Source: Bog-257 sp963846715
Lineage (GTDB): Bacteria > Acidobacteriota > Terriglobia > Terriglobales > Acidobacteriaceae
Direction: 5' to 3'
Assembly (NCBI GenBank): GCA_963846715.1
Contig: CAWJXA010000001.1
Location: 248,001-312,000, forward strand
DNA: 64,000 bases
The position numbers and the translations under genes are program-made. The notes beneath the pieces were generated by a model. It saw only the letters and a list, made by a program, of their open reading frames with translations, searched no databases and was not told the DNA's origin. Of the stretch, positions 1-8,910 are shown one piece after another (within the stretch, counting starts at the first letter, position 1; the number at the start of each line of letters is the position of its first letter).

Positions 1-210
1 ACGCACTGGATCGCGTGCAAAACAAAAACCGTGCGGGCCCCCGGAAGCAGCCGATGCCAAAATTTTCGCGGTATAGAAGTAATCGAAGGTGACAAAGGCC
101 ATCGCGCTGACTATCAGCGACGCCAGGAACAGCAGGACCATCACCCGGCGTTGCCGGGCCGGGTGCTTCGAAACTGAGTCCTCGGTGCCAATCGTCACGA
201 CTGTATTCAA
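1..210 (-). CDS. N-terminus of a membrane-anchored protein (partial, runs off the left edge)
   Basis: About 70 codons are visible. A basic, polar N-terminus (residues 1-24) is followed by one hydrophobic segment (VMVLLFLASLIVSAMAFVTF), which looks like a signal anchor, and then by the start of what should be an extracytoplasmic domain. I chose the TTG at 210 because it overlaps the stop of the upstream carrier-protein gene (TTGA) and has a GAAGAG-like ribosome site; GTG at 198 is the alternative. Its position after an acyl-AMP ligase and a carrier protein resembles DltD or SGNH-hydrolase/acyltransferase partners, which receive an activated acyl group outside the membrane. The domain that would prove this lies outside the window, so the function is inference. 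Confidence 0.5.
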   Translation of the reverse strand, partial: MNTVVTIGTEDSVSKHPARQRRVMVLLFLASLIVSAMAFVTFDYFYTAKILASAASGGPHGFCFARDPVR

Positions 211-485
211 GGCTTTTTCTCTTCAAACTGGTTAGTTCTCCGCGCTCGCCCCACCCGCTCCGCAGTAGCAAACATCAACCTTACCGTATCCATGTCCTTG
301 GGTTGCACTTTGCCCGGAGGAATACGCAACTGAGTCAGGTCTTCCAGTTTGAGCAGCAAGTCAACCAGCGCCATGGAATCAATCAGCCCCGATGAAACCA
401 GGGTCGTGTCCTCGTCGATCTTAATTCCTGGCTTACGGATCATTTCGACAATGTGGTCGATCATCTGTTGCGCTTGCTCTGTCAC
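207..485 (-). CDS. Acyl carrier protein (DltC-like)
   Basis: A 92-residue carrier protein. The phosphopantetheine attachment site is the serine of GLIDSMALVDLL (about residue 37), in the usual place at the start of helix 2. The stretch after it (leucine-rich helix, then RIPPGKVQPKDMDTV) resembles D-alanyl or polyketide-type carrier proteins more than the housekeeping AcpP. Start is GTG with a GGAGAAG ribosome site. It sits 15 bases after the acyl-AMP ligase gene, which is the likely enzyme that loads it, and its stop overlaps the start of the membrane protein downstream. The nature of the acyl group cannot be read from the sequence. Confidence 0.85.
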   Translation of the reverse strand: MTEQAQQMIDHIVEMIRKPGIKIDEDTTLVSSGLIDSMALVDLLLKLEDLTQLRIPPGKVQPKDMDTVRLMFATAERVGRARRTNQFEEKKP

Positions 486-500
486 CGGCTGATTCTTCTC

Positions 501-2210
501 CTATACCGCCAGGTTGAGTTCGGGATGCTCTTTTAGCAACTTCTCGCGGGTGGCGGAGCGGGCTGCCTTCCCCGCTGTGCTTTTCACGATCCACTTGGGA
601 GGTTTCAGGAAAATGGTCCGAACGGCGACGCCACTGCTGGCCACCACCAAGCTGCGGATCTCCTGCTCGATGGTGGACACGCTGTCCAGAAGTTCCTCCC
701 GTTCCACCTCTGCCGCAACCACAATCTCCTCCGTACCGAGGTCGGGATTGTACACTCCCATCACAATCGCGCGTCCATCATGCACCGCGGCGTGGCTGCA
801 AACGACTTCCTCGATGTCTTGCGGGTAAATGTTCTCTCCGCCGATGATGAGGAGATCTTTCTTCCGCCCGACGACATAGAGTTCGCCGTCGAGACAGAAA
901 CCCAGATCGCCCGTGTGATACCAGCCATCGACGAGAGCCAAGGCGGTAAGATCAGGCCGATTGTAGTAACCCTCAAACAGACAATTGCTTTTTATCAGAA
1001 TCTCTCCGACCGAACCGGGAGAAAGCACCGCACCGGTATCCGAAAGGATACGCACTTCATTGTCGGGCAACAGGCGGCCCGATGACACGAAGGACAGTGC
1101 TCGGGGATTTCCCTCCTCCACGGCAGCGATACGGTGCTCGGCTCGAAACGTTTGACCATCCCCCCAAAGCCGCGCAGGGTTGGAGGGACTATTGATATCC
1201 GACTGGGTAACGGCAAATACGTTTTCCGCCATCGCGTAAGACGATTGCAGCGCCTCTCGCTTTAGCCCAATCGAAGCAAATGCGCGATAGAACTCGTCCA
1301 TGCTACTGGCGCGGACTGGTTCCGAACAATTGATCAGGGCGCGAGCCGACGAAAGATCGTATTGCGACCATCGGCTTGGCGTGGTCCGGCGAGGCACAAA
1401 TTGGAAGGCGAAGTTCGGCAGCCACGACAGCGTGCATCGGTACTCGCTGATTATTTGCAGCATGGTTTCCGGATGCATCACCCAGTCCAAGGGCGACTGC
1501 ATTACCACAGGCACATGGCAGACCATGGGCAGCATGAAACATGCGATTAGTCCCATGTCGTGATAAAGCGGCAGCCAGCTATAAACGCGGTCGCTATCGC
1601 CGTCAATTTTCAGGACCTGGGCCAGGGATTCAAGTTGGCGCAGCACGGCCGCGTGGGTCAGCGCCACGCCCTTCTGAAGTCCCGTCGTGCCCGCCGAATG
1701 CTGGATGAACGCCAGGCTGTCAGGCTCACTACCCGGATCGGGCAGTTCCTCATCCTCACCTTCTTTCGTGGCATCCCCAGCGCGGACAAGCGTTGTGCCT
1801 TCGCTCAGGGAGATATGGGCGAGCGTATCCTCGGGAAAATATTCATCGATGACGACCACGCGGGCCCTGAGGTTCGCAGTTACTCCGGCCAGCCCGAAGC
1901 TATATTTCGCAGGATCAACCTTGAAATTGGGATACGCAATGATGGCTGGTACCGCGCCCAGCATCATGGCGCCAACGAAGATCGTCATCGCCGGAATGCC
2001 TTGCGGCATGATGATTACCACGCGATCGCCACGGGCTACCCCATAGTGGCTAAGCAGCGATGCCTGCAAGCGGGCCCGGCGGCGGAATTCGCCAAACGTC
2101 ACCGTCTCGCGGTCCTCCTCGTCAAGCCACGACGTAACGAAGGAACGGCTTGCCGGGGCCGAGTTGAGGGCATCAAGGAGAGTGCGATACTCGGTCGCTA
2201 TCATGCCCAT
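501..2210 (-). CDS. Fatty-acyl-AMP ligase-like AMP-dependent synthetase
   Basis: ANL-superfamily enzyme of about 569 residues that would activate a carboxylic acid as an acyl-adenylate. Visible motifs: the P-loop-like A3 motif SAGTTGLQKGVALTH (about residue 170), the WLPLYHDMGLI segment typical of fatty-acyl-AMP ligases, YHTGDLG (A7), GRKKDLLIIGGENIYPQDIE (A8 hinge), and a C-terminal STAGKAAR whose lysine matches the catalytic A10 lysine. Because a carrier-protein gene follows immediately, the acyl group probably goes to that protein rather than to CoA. ATG at 2210 is preferred over a TTG 21 bases upstream; ATG at 2204 is also possible. Substrate unknown. Confidence 0.85.
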   Translation of the reverse strand: MGMIATEYRTLLDALNSAPASRSFVTSWLDEEDRETVTFGEFRRRARLQASLLSHYGVARGDRVVIIMPQGIPAMTIFVGAMMLGAVPAIIAYPNFKVDPAKYSFGLAGVTANLRARVVVIDEYFPEDTLAHISLSEGTTLVRAGDATKEGEDEELPDPGSEPDSLAFIQHSAGTTGLQKGVALTHAAVLRQLESLAQVLKIDGDSDRVYSWLPLYHDMGLIACFMLPMVCHVPVVMQSPLDWVMHPETMLQIISEYRCTLSWLPNFAFQFVPRRTTPSRWSQYDLSSARALINCSEPVRASSMDEFYRAFASIGLKREALQSSYAMAENVFAVTQSDINSPSNPARLWGDGQTFRAEHRIAAVEEGNPRALSFVSSGRLLPDNEVRILSDTGAVLSPGSVGEILIKSNCLFEGYYNRPDLTALALVDGWYHTGDLGFCLDGELYVVGRKKDLLIIGGENIYPQDIEEVVCSHAAVHDGRAIVMGVYNPDLGTEEIVVAAEVEREELLDSVSTIEQEIRSLVVASSGVAVRTIFLKPPKWIVKSTAGKAARSATREKLLKEHPELNLAV

Positions 2211-2372
2211 CTCAAAACTGGCGGTCCGCAAGCGGACTTTGAGCCACTGCCGTTTTTCGAGTGAGAAATTGCCAGCCTACGGTGTAGATCATTTTGCCAA
2301 GTTTATCTGATAGTTGAACCGATGCCGAGGCTTTCGATCGAACCAGGCTGGCGGAAGCGATTCGGCCTGAGG

Positions 2373-4010
2373 TCACCTGAGTGCGTTGTTCACCATCTGC
2401 CGGGCTTCAGCTACAACCGCGTCTAGGTGACCTTGGTCCTTGAAGCTCTCGGCGTAGATCTTGTAGATGTTCTCGGTCCCGGAGGGCCGTGCGGCAAACC
2501 ACCCGCTAGCAGCTACCACTTTGAGCCCTCCAATAGGCGCGTTATTACCCGGCGCGCGCGTCAGTTTCGCGATAATCGGCTCACCCGCCAGACTCGATTC
2601 CTTTACCGACTCTGGCGATAGCTTTTCCAGCTTGGCTTTCTGCTCAAGGGTTGCAGGTGCGTCAATTCGCGTGTACAGCGGCGATCCGAACTCCTCCGTC
2701 AGCTCGCCATAGTGCTCGCCGGGATCTTTGCCGGTGCGGGCGGTAATCTCGGCAGCCAGAAGGTTCATGATGATTCCGTCTTTATCCGTGGTCCACACGG
2801 TGCCGTCGCGCCGCAGGAAGCTTGCTCCAGCGCTTTCTTCTCCACCGAAGCAGAGCGAACCTTCAAATAAGCCCGGCGCGAACCACTTGAAGCCTACCGG
2901 CGTCTCCAACAGTGGATGGCCGGCCTTCTTCACCACGCGATCGATCATGCTGCTGCTGACCAGCGTCTTACCGACCATGACACCCGCCGCCCAGCGCTCG
3001 CGATGGGTAAGCAGGTACTGAATAGCAACAGCCAAATAATGGTTAGGATTCAGCAATCCTGCAGAGGGCGTAACAATGCCGTGCCGGTCCGAATCCGGAT
3101 CATTGGCGAAAGCCAGCTGATACTGATCTTTGAGGCGAACCAGCCCAGCCATCGCGTATGGACTCGAGCAATCCATACGAATCTTGCCGTCGTGATCCAC
3201 CGTCATAAACGAAAATGTAGGATCAATCTTGGGATTCACGACCGCGATGTTCAAGCCATAAACCGAATTGATTGGCTCCCAATACGGCCCGGCAGCGCCG
3301 CCCAGCGGATCGACGCCCAACTTCAGGCCGGCCGCACGAATGGCGTCCATGTCGATGACATTGCGCAAATCTTCGACATAGGGCAGGACGAAGTCTTCCT
3401 GATGCGTAGTCGCAGCCTTGAGGGCCGTCGCGTACGACACTCGCTTCACGCCGGCATTCGAAGCTCGCAATAACTCGTTAGCTCGATTTTGCACCCAACT
3501 CGTAATGTCGGTTTCGGCTGGTCCGCCATTGGTCGGGTTGTACTTGAAGCCGCCGTCTTCTGGAGGGTTGTGGGATGGCGTGATGACGACACCATCCGCG
3601 AGGTGCTCCTTCCGGCCGCGGTTATAGACGAGAATGGCGCGGGAGATGACCGGCGTCGGGGTCACGCCATCGTTGCTCTGGATTATTGTTTCGACATTGT
3701 TTGCGGCCAGGACCTCCAGCGCCGTGCGCTGCGCCGGCACCGACAGCGCGTGCGTGTCCTTGCCCATGTAGAGCGGCCCGTCGACTCCCTGGCCGCGGCG
3801 GTATTCGCAAATCGCCTGCGTAATGGCCAGGATGTGCGCCTCGGTGAAGGTGCCGTGCAACGACGAACCTCGGTGCCCGCTGGTACCGAAGCTGACCAGT
3901 TGGGTGGAATCGTTCAGGTCAGGCTTGCGCTCAAAATACTCGCGTTCCAGGCGCGCTACGTCGACCAGCATCTCCTTGGGCGCCGGTTTGCCGGCGAGAG
4001 GAGAAATCAT
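2373..4010 (-). CDS. pgm: Phosphoglucomutase (alpha-D-glucose-specific)
   Basis: 545 residues, the normal length for bacterial alpha-D-phosphohexomutases of the Pgm type; interconverts glucose-1-phosphate and glucose-6-phosphate in the cytoplasm. Motifs in order: GTSGHRGSS near residue 45, the phosphoserine loop VITPSHNPPEDGGFKYNPT (about 140), the metal-binding loop DPDSDRHG (about 305), the sugar-binding loop CFGGEESAGASF (about 390) and the phosphate-binding RPSGTEN near the C-terminus. I place the start at the ATG giving MISPLAGKPAPKE, the family's usual N-terminus. The same frame stays open upstream through the end of pgl, which could mislead automatic calling into a longer fusion. It is the last gene of the pentose-phosphate operon. 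Confidence 0.95.
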   Translation of the reverse strand: MISPLAGKPAPKEMLVDVARLEREYFERKPDLNDSTQLVSFGTSGHRGSSLHGTFTEAHILAITQAICEYRRGQGVDGPLYMGKDTHALSVPAQRTALEVLAANNVETIIQSNDGVTPTPVISRAILVYNRGRKEHLADGVVITPSHNPPEDGGFKYNPTNGGPAETDITSWVQNRANELLRASNAGVKRVSYATALKAATTHQEDFVLPYVEDLRNVIDMDAIRAAGLKLGVDPLGGAAGPYWEPINSVYGLNIAVVNPKIDPTFSFMTVDHDGKIRMDCSSPYAMAGLVRLKDQYQLAFANDPDSDRHGIVTPSAGLLNPNHYLAVAIQYLLTHRERWAAGVMVGKTLVSSSMIDRVVKKAGHPLLETPVGFKWFAPGLFEGSLCFGGEESAGASFLRRDGTVWTTDKDGIIMNLLAAEITARTGKDPGEHYGELTEEFGSPLYTRIDAPATLEQKAKLEKLSPESVKESSLAGEPIIAKLTRAPGNNAPIGGLKVVAASGWFAARPSGTENIYKIYAESFKDQGHLDAVVAEARQMVNNALR

Positions 4011-4042
4011 CGTCTTGTCCGTTGCAGTCACCAGCCATTCGT

Positions 4043-4755
4043 CTACGAGGTCCGGTACTTCGCCGGCACATTGGCGGCGGCCGCATTGATCGGCCAGTAC
4101 CAAAGCCTGATCACGGCTGACGCGTCCGGCGGGAATGGTTTTGTCCCCTTCCAGCAGCCTGGGCAACATCGCAACTTTCTCGCTTCCCGTCGTCAGCCAC
4201 AGAATGCGTCGCGAACGGTTGATCACGGGATAGGTCAACGTCATGCGCCGTCTGCCCATATAAATGCCGGTCAGTCCGACATCGGCGTCCGTAACGTTAG
4301 TCACAGGATCTCCGGGGACCAGCGACGCCGTATGACCGTCGGGTCCCATACCCAAGATGCGCCAAATCAAGTACGGGCGGCGATCCGGCAACTTGCTCAA
4401 GGGTTCGCGCGTATTGTTTGGCTGCCGCCTCCAAATCAGGGAATTCAACCGGCATCGGGTAGATCTGTTCGGGTGGCAGCGGCGCATGTTCGAGCAAGCT
4501 TGCACGTAGATGTGTCAGGTTTCGGTCCGGATCTCCGGCGGGTGCGATGCGCTCGTCGATCTGAAACACGTGCACGTTTTGCCACGGCACATCTTCATTC
4601 GCCAACTCACGCAACATTGCCCACGGCGTCTTACCACCGCTGACCGCCATGATGAAGCGTCCTCGGGCAGCGACTGCCGCGCGAGCATCTGCGGCAATCG
4701 TCGCTGCCGCGGCTTTGGCTACGGCATTGTCGTCATCAAACACTTCGAGCTTCAT
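4043..4755 (-). pseudogene. pgl: 6-phosphogluconolactonase, disrupted by two frameshifts
   Basis: The reading starts MKLEVFDDDNAVAKAAAATI and carries the family motifs AVSGGKTPW, FQIDERIAP and DPDRNLTHL. It leaves frame near 4350, where CTTGGGTATGGG stands in place of an expected CTTGGGATGGG; dropping one base gives the signature LGMGPDGHTASL. The next frame continues with GRVSRDQALVLAD, then a second one-base shift near 4085 restores an alanine-rich end (AAAANVPAKYRTS) and a stop at 4043, 32 bases before pgm. The reconstructed length of about 237 residues is normal. The enzyme would hydrolyse 6-phosphogluconolactone, between Zwf and Gnd of the same operon. Either sequence errors or a real pseudogene; I lean to errors because conservation is otherwise intact. 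Confidence 0.85.
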
Positions 4756-4805
4756 TCACTTCTCCAATAGGCGGCACAACACCGCTGTTCGATGCGGCTC
4801 ACGCA

Positions 4806-6212
4806 TCATCCAGCCTTGGCTGGGGTAGCGAGTGGCTCCTCCACGGTCGACGCCGGATTTTGCCAGCCACCCGGCGGCGTTACCTGATCGACCTGACTCG
4901 GCCCCCAACTGTCCGGATCGTACTCGTATACCGGTGTAGCAGCTTTCAGCACTGGATCAACAATGCGCCAAGCCTCTTCGACGTAGTCCTGGCGAGCGAA
5001 CTGTGTCGAGTCTCCCGCCATGGCGTCTCCCAGCAGCCGCTCATAGGCTTCCATCTCGCCAGGCCTTGGAGTTCGGCTGGCGAGCATCTCCGCCATCATT
5101 CCGACCTCGGGATTTTTGAGTGATGGAACCGCCATACCGAGTGCAATCGTCACCTCAGGACTCACGCGGAAACGCATGTAGTTCGACAGCACCTCGCTCT
5201 CGGGAATCGTTGTTGGCGGCTTGCGTAATCGCGCAATTACTTCCGTGCTCGTCTCCGGCATGCACTTGCCGGCTCGGATATAAAATGGCACTCCCTTCCA
5301 CCGCCAGGAGTCAATCTCGAGCCGCAGGGCCGCAAAGGTTTCTACCTTGGAGTTGGGCGCCACTCCCTTTTCCTTGAGATATCCGCGGAACTGTCCCCGG
5401 ACAAGGTTCTTGGCCTCGATTGGCGGGATAGCCTTCAGCACCTTGGCCTTTTCATCGCGAATCGATTCGCTGTCGTTGCGGACGGTCGGTTCCATCGCCA
5501 GGTTGCACATCACCTGGAAGAGATGATTCTGGATCACATCACGGATGGTGCCGGTTTGATCGTAGAACGCCCCTCGACCTTGCACGCCGAAGTCTTCCGC
5601 CATGGTCATCTGCACGCTTTCAACGTAGTTGCGGTTCCAGAATGGCTCCATGAACGCATTGGAGAAGCGGAAGATCGTCATGTTGTGGACAGGCGCCTTG
5701 CCCAGGTAGTGGTCGATGCGGAAGATGGACGATTCAGGGAACGCGCTTAGCAGGATTCGATTAAGTTCCTTCGCCGACGCAAGATCGTGCCCGAAGGGCT
5801 TCTCGACAATGACGCGTGCGCCCTTGGCACAGCCCGACTTCATCAACTGCTCCACCACTTTCTCAAACAGCATCGGGGGTATGGCCAGGTAGTGCGCCGG
5901 ATGCTCAGCGGTTCCGAGCTCTTTACGTACGGCGTTAAAGGTCGCTATGTCCAGATAATCGCCGTCGACGTAACGCAGCAAGCTGCTGAGCTTCTCCCAT
6001 GCCGCAGGATCGACTCCCCCAAACTGTGTAAGGCTGTCATGGGCGCGCGCTTTCAGTTGGTCGAGGGTCCAGCCCGCTTTGGCAACGCCAATAACCGGCA
6101 CGTTGAGATGGCCGCGTTTGACCATGGCCTGCAATGCGGGAAAGATCTTCTTGTGCGCCAAGTCTCCGGTAGCGCCGAAGAATACCAGGGCATCGGATTC
6201 GATATTGCTCAT
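4806..6212 (-). CDS. zwf: Glucose-6-phosphate 1-dehydrogenase
   Basis: 468 residues. First step of the oxidative pentose-phosphate pathway: oxidises glucose-6-phosphate to the lactone and reduces NAD(P)+. Visible: the nucleotide-binding GATGDLAHKKIFPAL right at the N-terminus, the substrate-binding signature RIDHYLGK (about residue 180, followed by APV where most homologues have E), and the EKPFGHD motif. I chose ATG at 6212 (MSNIESD) because it has a GAGGAG ribosome site and starts just ahead of the Rossmann motif; longer in-frame starts would run into gnd, which ends 10 bases upstream. Short gaps to gnd and pgl indicate one transcript. Confidence 0.95.
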   Translation of the reverse strand: MSNIESDALVFFGATGDLAHKKIFPALQAMVKRGHLNVPVIGVAKAGWTLDQLKARAHDSLTQFGGVDPAAWEKLSSLLRYVDGDYLDIATFNAVRKELGTAEHPAHYLAIPPMLFEKVVEQLMKSGCAKGARVIVEKPFGHDLASAKELNRILLSAFPESSIFRIDHYLGKAPVHNMTIFRFSNAFMEPFWNRNYVESVQMTMAEDFGVQGRGAFYDQTGTIRDVIQNHLFQVMCNLAMEPTVRNDSESIRDEKAKVLKAIPPIEAKNLVRGQFRGYLKEKGVAPNSKVETFAALRLEIDSWRWKGVPFYIRAGKCMPETSTEVIARLRKPPTTIPESEVLSNYMRFRVSPEVTIALGMAVPSLKNPEVGMMAEMLASRTPRPGEMEAYERLLGDAMAGDSTQFARQDYVEEAWRIVDPVLKAATPVYEYDPDSWGPSQVDQVTPPGGWQNPASTVEEPLATPAKAG

Positions 6213-6222
6213 GGATGTCTCC

Positions 6223-7242
6223 TCACTTCCCCGCCGCTTTTTCCAGATGCCCGCCAAACTCGTAGCGCATTGCCGACAACAGCTTGTCTGCGAAGTCAGC
6301 TTCGCCCCGCGAACTGAAGCGCTCATAGAGTGCACAGGTCAAAACCGGGCTCGGCACCGCCTCGTCAATGGAAGCCTTAATGGTCCAGCGTCCTTCACCC
6401 GAATCCGAAACTCGCCCGGCGAATTTGGAAAGCTGCGGATCTCCAGCCAGTGCCGTTGCAGTCAGGTCGAGCAGCCAGGAGGCGATCACACTGCCCCGTC
6501 TCCACACCTCGGTGACATCGGGGAGATTGAAGTCGTACTGGTAATGCTCTGGATCGCGTAAGGGGGTCGTCTCGGCATCGACTGCGTGGGTTTGCTTGCC
6601 GACGTTGGCATTACGAATAATGTTGAGACCCTCCGCGTAAGCGGCCATGATGCCGTATTCGATTCCGTTGTGTACCATCTTCACGAAGTGGCCGCCGCCG
6701 TTGGGGCCGCAGTGCAAGTAGCCTTGCTCGGCAGTGCCACCCATCTTCTCCCGTCCCGGTGTACGAGGTATGTCGCCGATGCCGGGAGCAATGGTTTTGA
6801 AAATAGGATCGAGGTGCTTTACCGCCGCCTCCGGGCCGCCAATCATCATGCAGTAGCCGCGCTCCAGACCCCACACACCGCCGCTGGTGCCGACATCCAC
6901 GTAGTGAATGCCCTTCGGCGCCAGCTCATTGGCCCGGCGAATATCGTCAATATAATAGGAGTTGCCACCATCGATGAGAATGTCACCGGGCTCGAGAAAT
7001 GGCACGATTCCGGCGATGGTCTGGTCCACAACCGCCGCCGGGATCATCAACCACACCGCGCGCGGCTTGGTCAGCTTGCTGGCAAAGTCTTTCAGCGAGG
7101 ATGAACCGATCGCCTTCTCCTTCACCAACTCCTCCACCGACTTCGGGAACATGTCGAAGACCACGCATTCGTGACCCGCTTTCATTAGCCGCCGTACCAT
7201 GTTGGCGCCCATTCTTCCCAAACCCACCATTCCAAGTTGCAT
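6223..7242 (-). CDS. gnd: 6-phosphogluconate dehydrogenase, decarboxylating (short form)
   Basis: 339 residues, the short GntZ/YqeC-like form, in contrast to the approximately 470-residue E. coli enzyme. It converts 6-phosphogluconate to ribulose-5-phosphate with release of CO2. N-terminal Rossmann motif GLGRMGANMVRRL, then LIDGGNSYY and the substrate loop VGTSGGVWGLERGYCMMIGG (about residues 118-137), and GGGHFVKMVHNGIEYG with the catalytic lysine and asparagine. In the family the short form often prefers NAD+, but cofactor use cannot be settled here. It sits between pgi (31 bases) and zwf (10 bases). Confidence 0.93.
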   Translation of the reverse strand: MQLGMVGLGRMGANMVRRLMKAGHECVVFDMFPKSVEELVKEKAIGSSSLKDFASKLTKPRAVWLMIPAAVVDQTIAGIVPFLEPGDILIDGGNSYYIDDIRRANELAPKGIHYVDVGTSGGVWGLERGYCMMIGGPEAAVKHLDPIFKTIAPGIGDIPRTPGREKMGGTAEQGYLHCGPNGGGHFVKMVHNGIEYGIMAAYAEGLNIIRNANVGKQTHAVDAETTPLRDPEHYQYDFNLPDVTEVWRRGSVIASWLLDLTATALAGDPQLSKFAGRVSDSGEGRWTIKASIDEAVPSPVLTCALYERFSSRGEADFADKLLSAMRYEFGGHLEKAAGK

Positions 7243-7273
7243 AGCTTCCTCTTTTCAGAAAAATTGTTGAGCT

Positions 7274-8908
7274 TTATTTGTTTTGCCGATAGCGGCGGAT
7301 CAGGTTGTTGGTCGAACTGTCGTGCGCAAGGCTAGGCTCTCCGGCAGCCTGCAGCTCCGGAATAATGCGCTGCGCAAGAACCTTGCCCAGTTCAACCCCC
7401 CACTGATCGAAGGAGTCGATGTCCCAGATCGTGCCTTGCGTGAATACCGAGTGTTCATAGAGCGCCACCAGTTTGCCCAGCGTCTCCGGCGTGAGCTTGT
7501 CAGCGAGGATCACGTTCGAAGGACGATTGCCCTGAAACACGCGATGCGGTACCAGCCAGTCGGGTGTACCTTCGGCCTTCACTTGCTCCGGAGTTTTGCC
7601 GAACGCCAGTGCCTCGGTCTGCGCGAAAACGTTCGACATCAGCAGGGTATGATGTTCACCAAGTGGATTAAGGGTCTTATAGAACCCGATGAAATCACAC
7701 GGTATAAGTCTGGTTCCTTGGTGTATCAACTGATAGAACGAATGCTGGCCATTCGTGCCCGGCTCGCCCCAGTAAATCGGTCCGGTATCGTAATTGACTT
7801 CCTTGCCGGCCAAAGTCACGTGTTTGCCGTTACTCTCCATCGTGAGCTGTTGCAGGTAAGCCGGAAAGCGTTTTAGATACTGCTCATACGGCAAGACGGC
7901 GACGGTCTGCGCGCCAAAGAAGTCGTTGTACCAGACCGCCAGCAGTCCCAGGAGCACGGGCAGGTTACGTTCGAATGGCGCTGTGCGGAAGTGCTCATCA
8001 ACCTGGTGAAAGCCGTCGAGCATGGCGCGAAAGTTGTCGGGGCCGATGGCCATCATCGTCGAAAGGCCGATAGCCGAATCCATCGAGTAGCGGCCGCCAA
8101 CCCAGTCCCAGAACTCGAACATGTTCGCCGTATCAATGCCGAACTTGCTGACCTCCGCAGCATTGGTCGACACCGCAACAAAGTGCTTGGCTATAGAGGC
8201 TTCGTCGCCGCCGAGTGCTGCCAGCGACCAATCTCGCGCCGTGTGCGCGTTGGTCATGGTCTCCAACGTGGTAAAGGTTTTCGAGGAAATGATGAACAGC
8301 GTCTCCGCAGCATCCAGATCGCGCACCGCTTCCGCGAAATCCGTACCATCCACGTTCGATACGAAGTGGAAAGTCATGTCGCGCTGGCTGTAGAAGCGCA
8401 AAGCTTCGTAGGCCATGACGGGGCCCAGGTCGGAGCCGCCAATCCCGACATTGATGACATTACGAATCCGCTTGCCGGTGTGGCCCTTCCATTCTCCGCT
8501 GCGAACCCGGTCGCAAAAAGCGGACATCTTATCCAGCACAGCGTGGACCGCCGGAACTACGTCCTGGCGGTCGACGACAATCTTTTCCCCCTTAGGGGCG
8601 CGCAGGGCAACGTGCAGCACCGCGCGCTTCTCCGAGACATTGATCTTCTCTCCCCGGAACATGGCGTCGATGTGCTCGCGCAGTCCCGACTCTTCCGCCA
8701 ACTGCAACAGCAGCTTCAGCGTTTCGTCAGTGATCCGGTTCTTCGAGTAATCCAGATACAGACCCACAGCTTCGGCGGTGAAACGCTCGCCACGCTTAGG
8801 GTCGTCTCCAAAAAGCTGCCGCAGATGCACATCTTTCACCGTCTTGTGGTGAGCTGCGAGGGCCTTCCATGCCGGCCGTCGGGTGAGAGCCTTCAGGCGT
8901 CCTGCCAT
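7274..8908 (-). CDS. pgi: Glucose-6-phosphate isomerase
   Basis: 544 residues, the length of the E. coli-type enzyme. Interconverts glucose-6-phosphate and fructose-6-phosphate. Motifs: NVGIGGSDLGP (phosphate binding, about residue 150), SKTFTTLET, WVGGRYSMDSAIGL (the PGI signature, with D where E. coli has W), MESNGKH, and GTNGQHSFYQLIHQGT with the catalytic histidine region. The gene starts two bases after the glucokinase-like gene ends, so the two are probably translationally coupled. In this operon Pgi would return fructose-6-phosphate from the non-oxidative branch to glucose-6-phosphate for another oxidative turn. Confidence 0.96.
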   Translation of the reverse strand: MAGRLKALTRRPAWKALAAHHKTVKDVHLRQLFGDDPKRGERFTAEAVGLYLDYSKNRITDETLKLLLQLAEESGLREHIDAMFRGEKINVSEKRAVLHVALRAPKGEKIVVDRQDVVPAVHAVLDKMSAFCDRVRSGEWKGHTGKRIRNVINVGIGGSDLGPVMAYEALRFYSQRDMTFHFVSNVDGTDFAEAVRDLDAAETLFIISSKTFTTLETMTNAHTARDWSLAALGGDEASIAKHFVAVSTNAAEVSKFGIDTANMFEFWDWVGGRYSMDSAIGLSTMMAIGPDNFRAMLDGFHQVDEHFRTAPFERNLPVLLGLLAVWYNDFFGAQTVAVLPYEQYLKRFPAYLQQLTMESNGKHVTLAGKEVNYDTGPIYWGEPGTNGQHSFYQLIHQGTRLIPCDFIGFYKTLNPLGEHHTLLMSNVFAQTEALAFGKTPEQVKAEGTPDWLVPHRVFQGNRPSNVILADKLTPETLGKLVALYEHSVFTQGTIWDIDSFDQWGVELGKVLAQRIIPELQAAGEPSLAHDSSTNNLIRRYRQNK

Positions 8909-8910
8909 GA

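Noticed and set aside
2271..2352. Inverted repeat GCCAGCCT/AGGCTGGC after pgm as a terminator
   Set aside because: The eight-base arms are separated by 66 bases with no T-run, so chance pairing is plausible.
2373..4505. A 710-residue Pgl-Pgm fusion protein
   Set aside because: The N-terminal 165 residues come from the shifted end of pgl joined through an unlikely linker. Another frame gives a normal pgl end and stop just before the usual pgm N-terminus.
3489..4643. Open plus-strand frame of 384 codons opposite pgm/pgl
   Set aside because: It is antisense to a well-conserved gene, its translation has no recognisable motif and is rich in Arg and His, typical of a GC-rich shadow frame.
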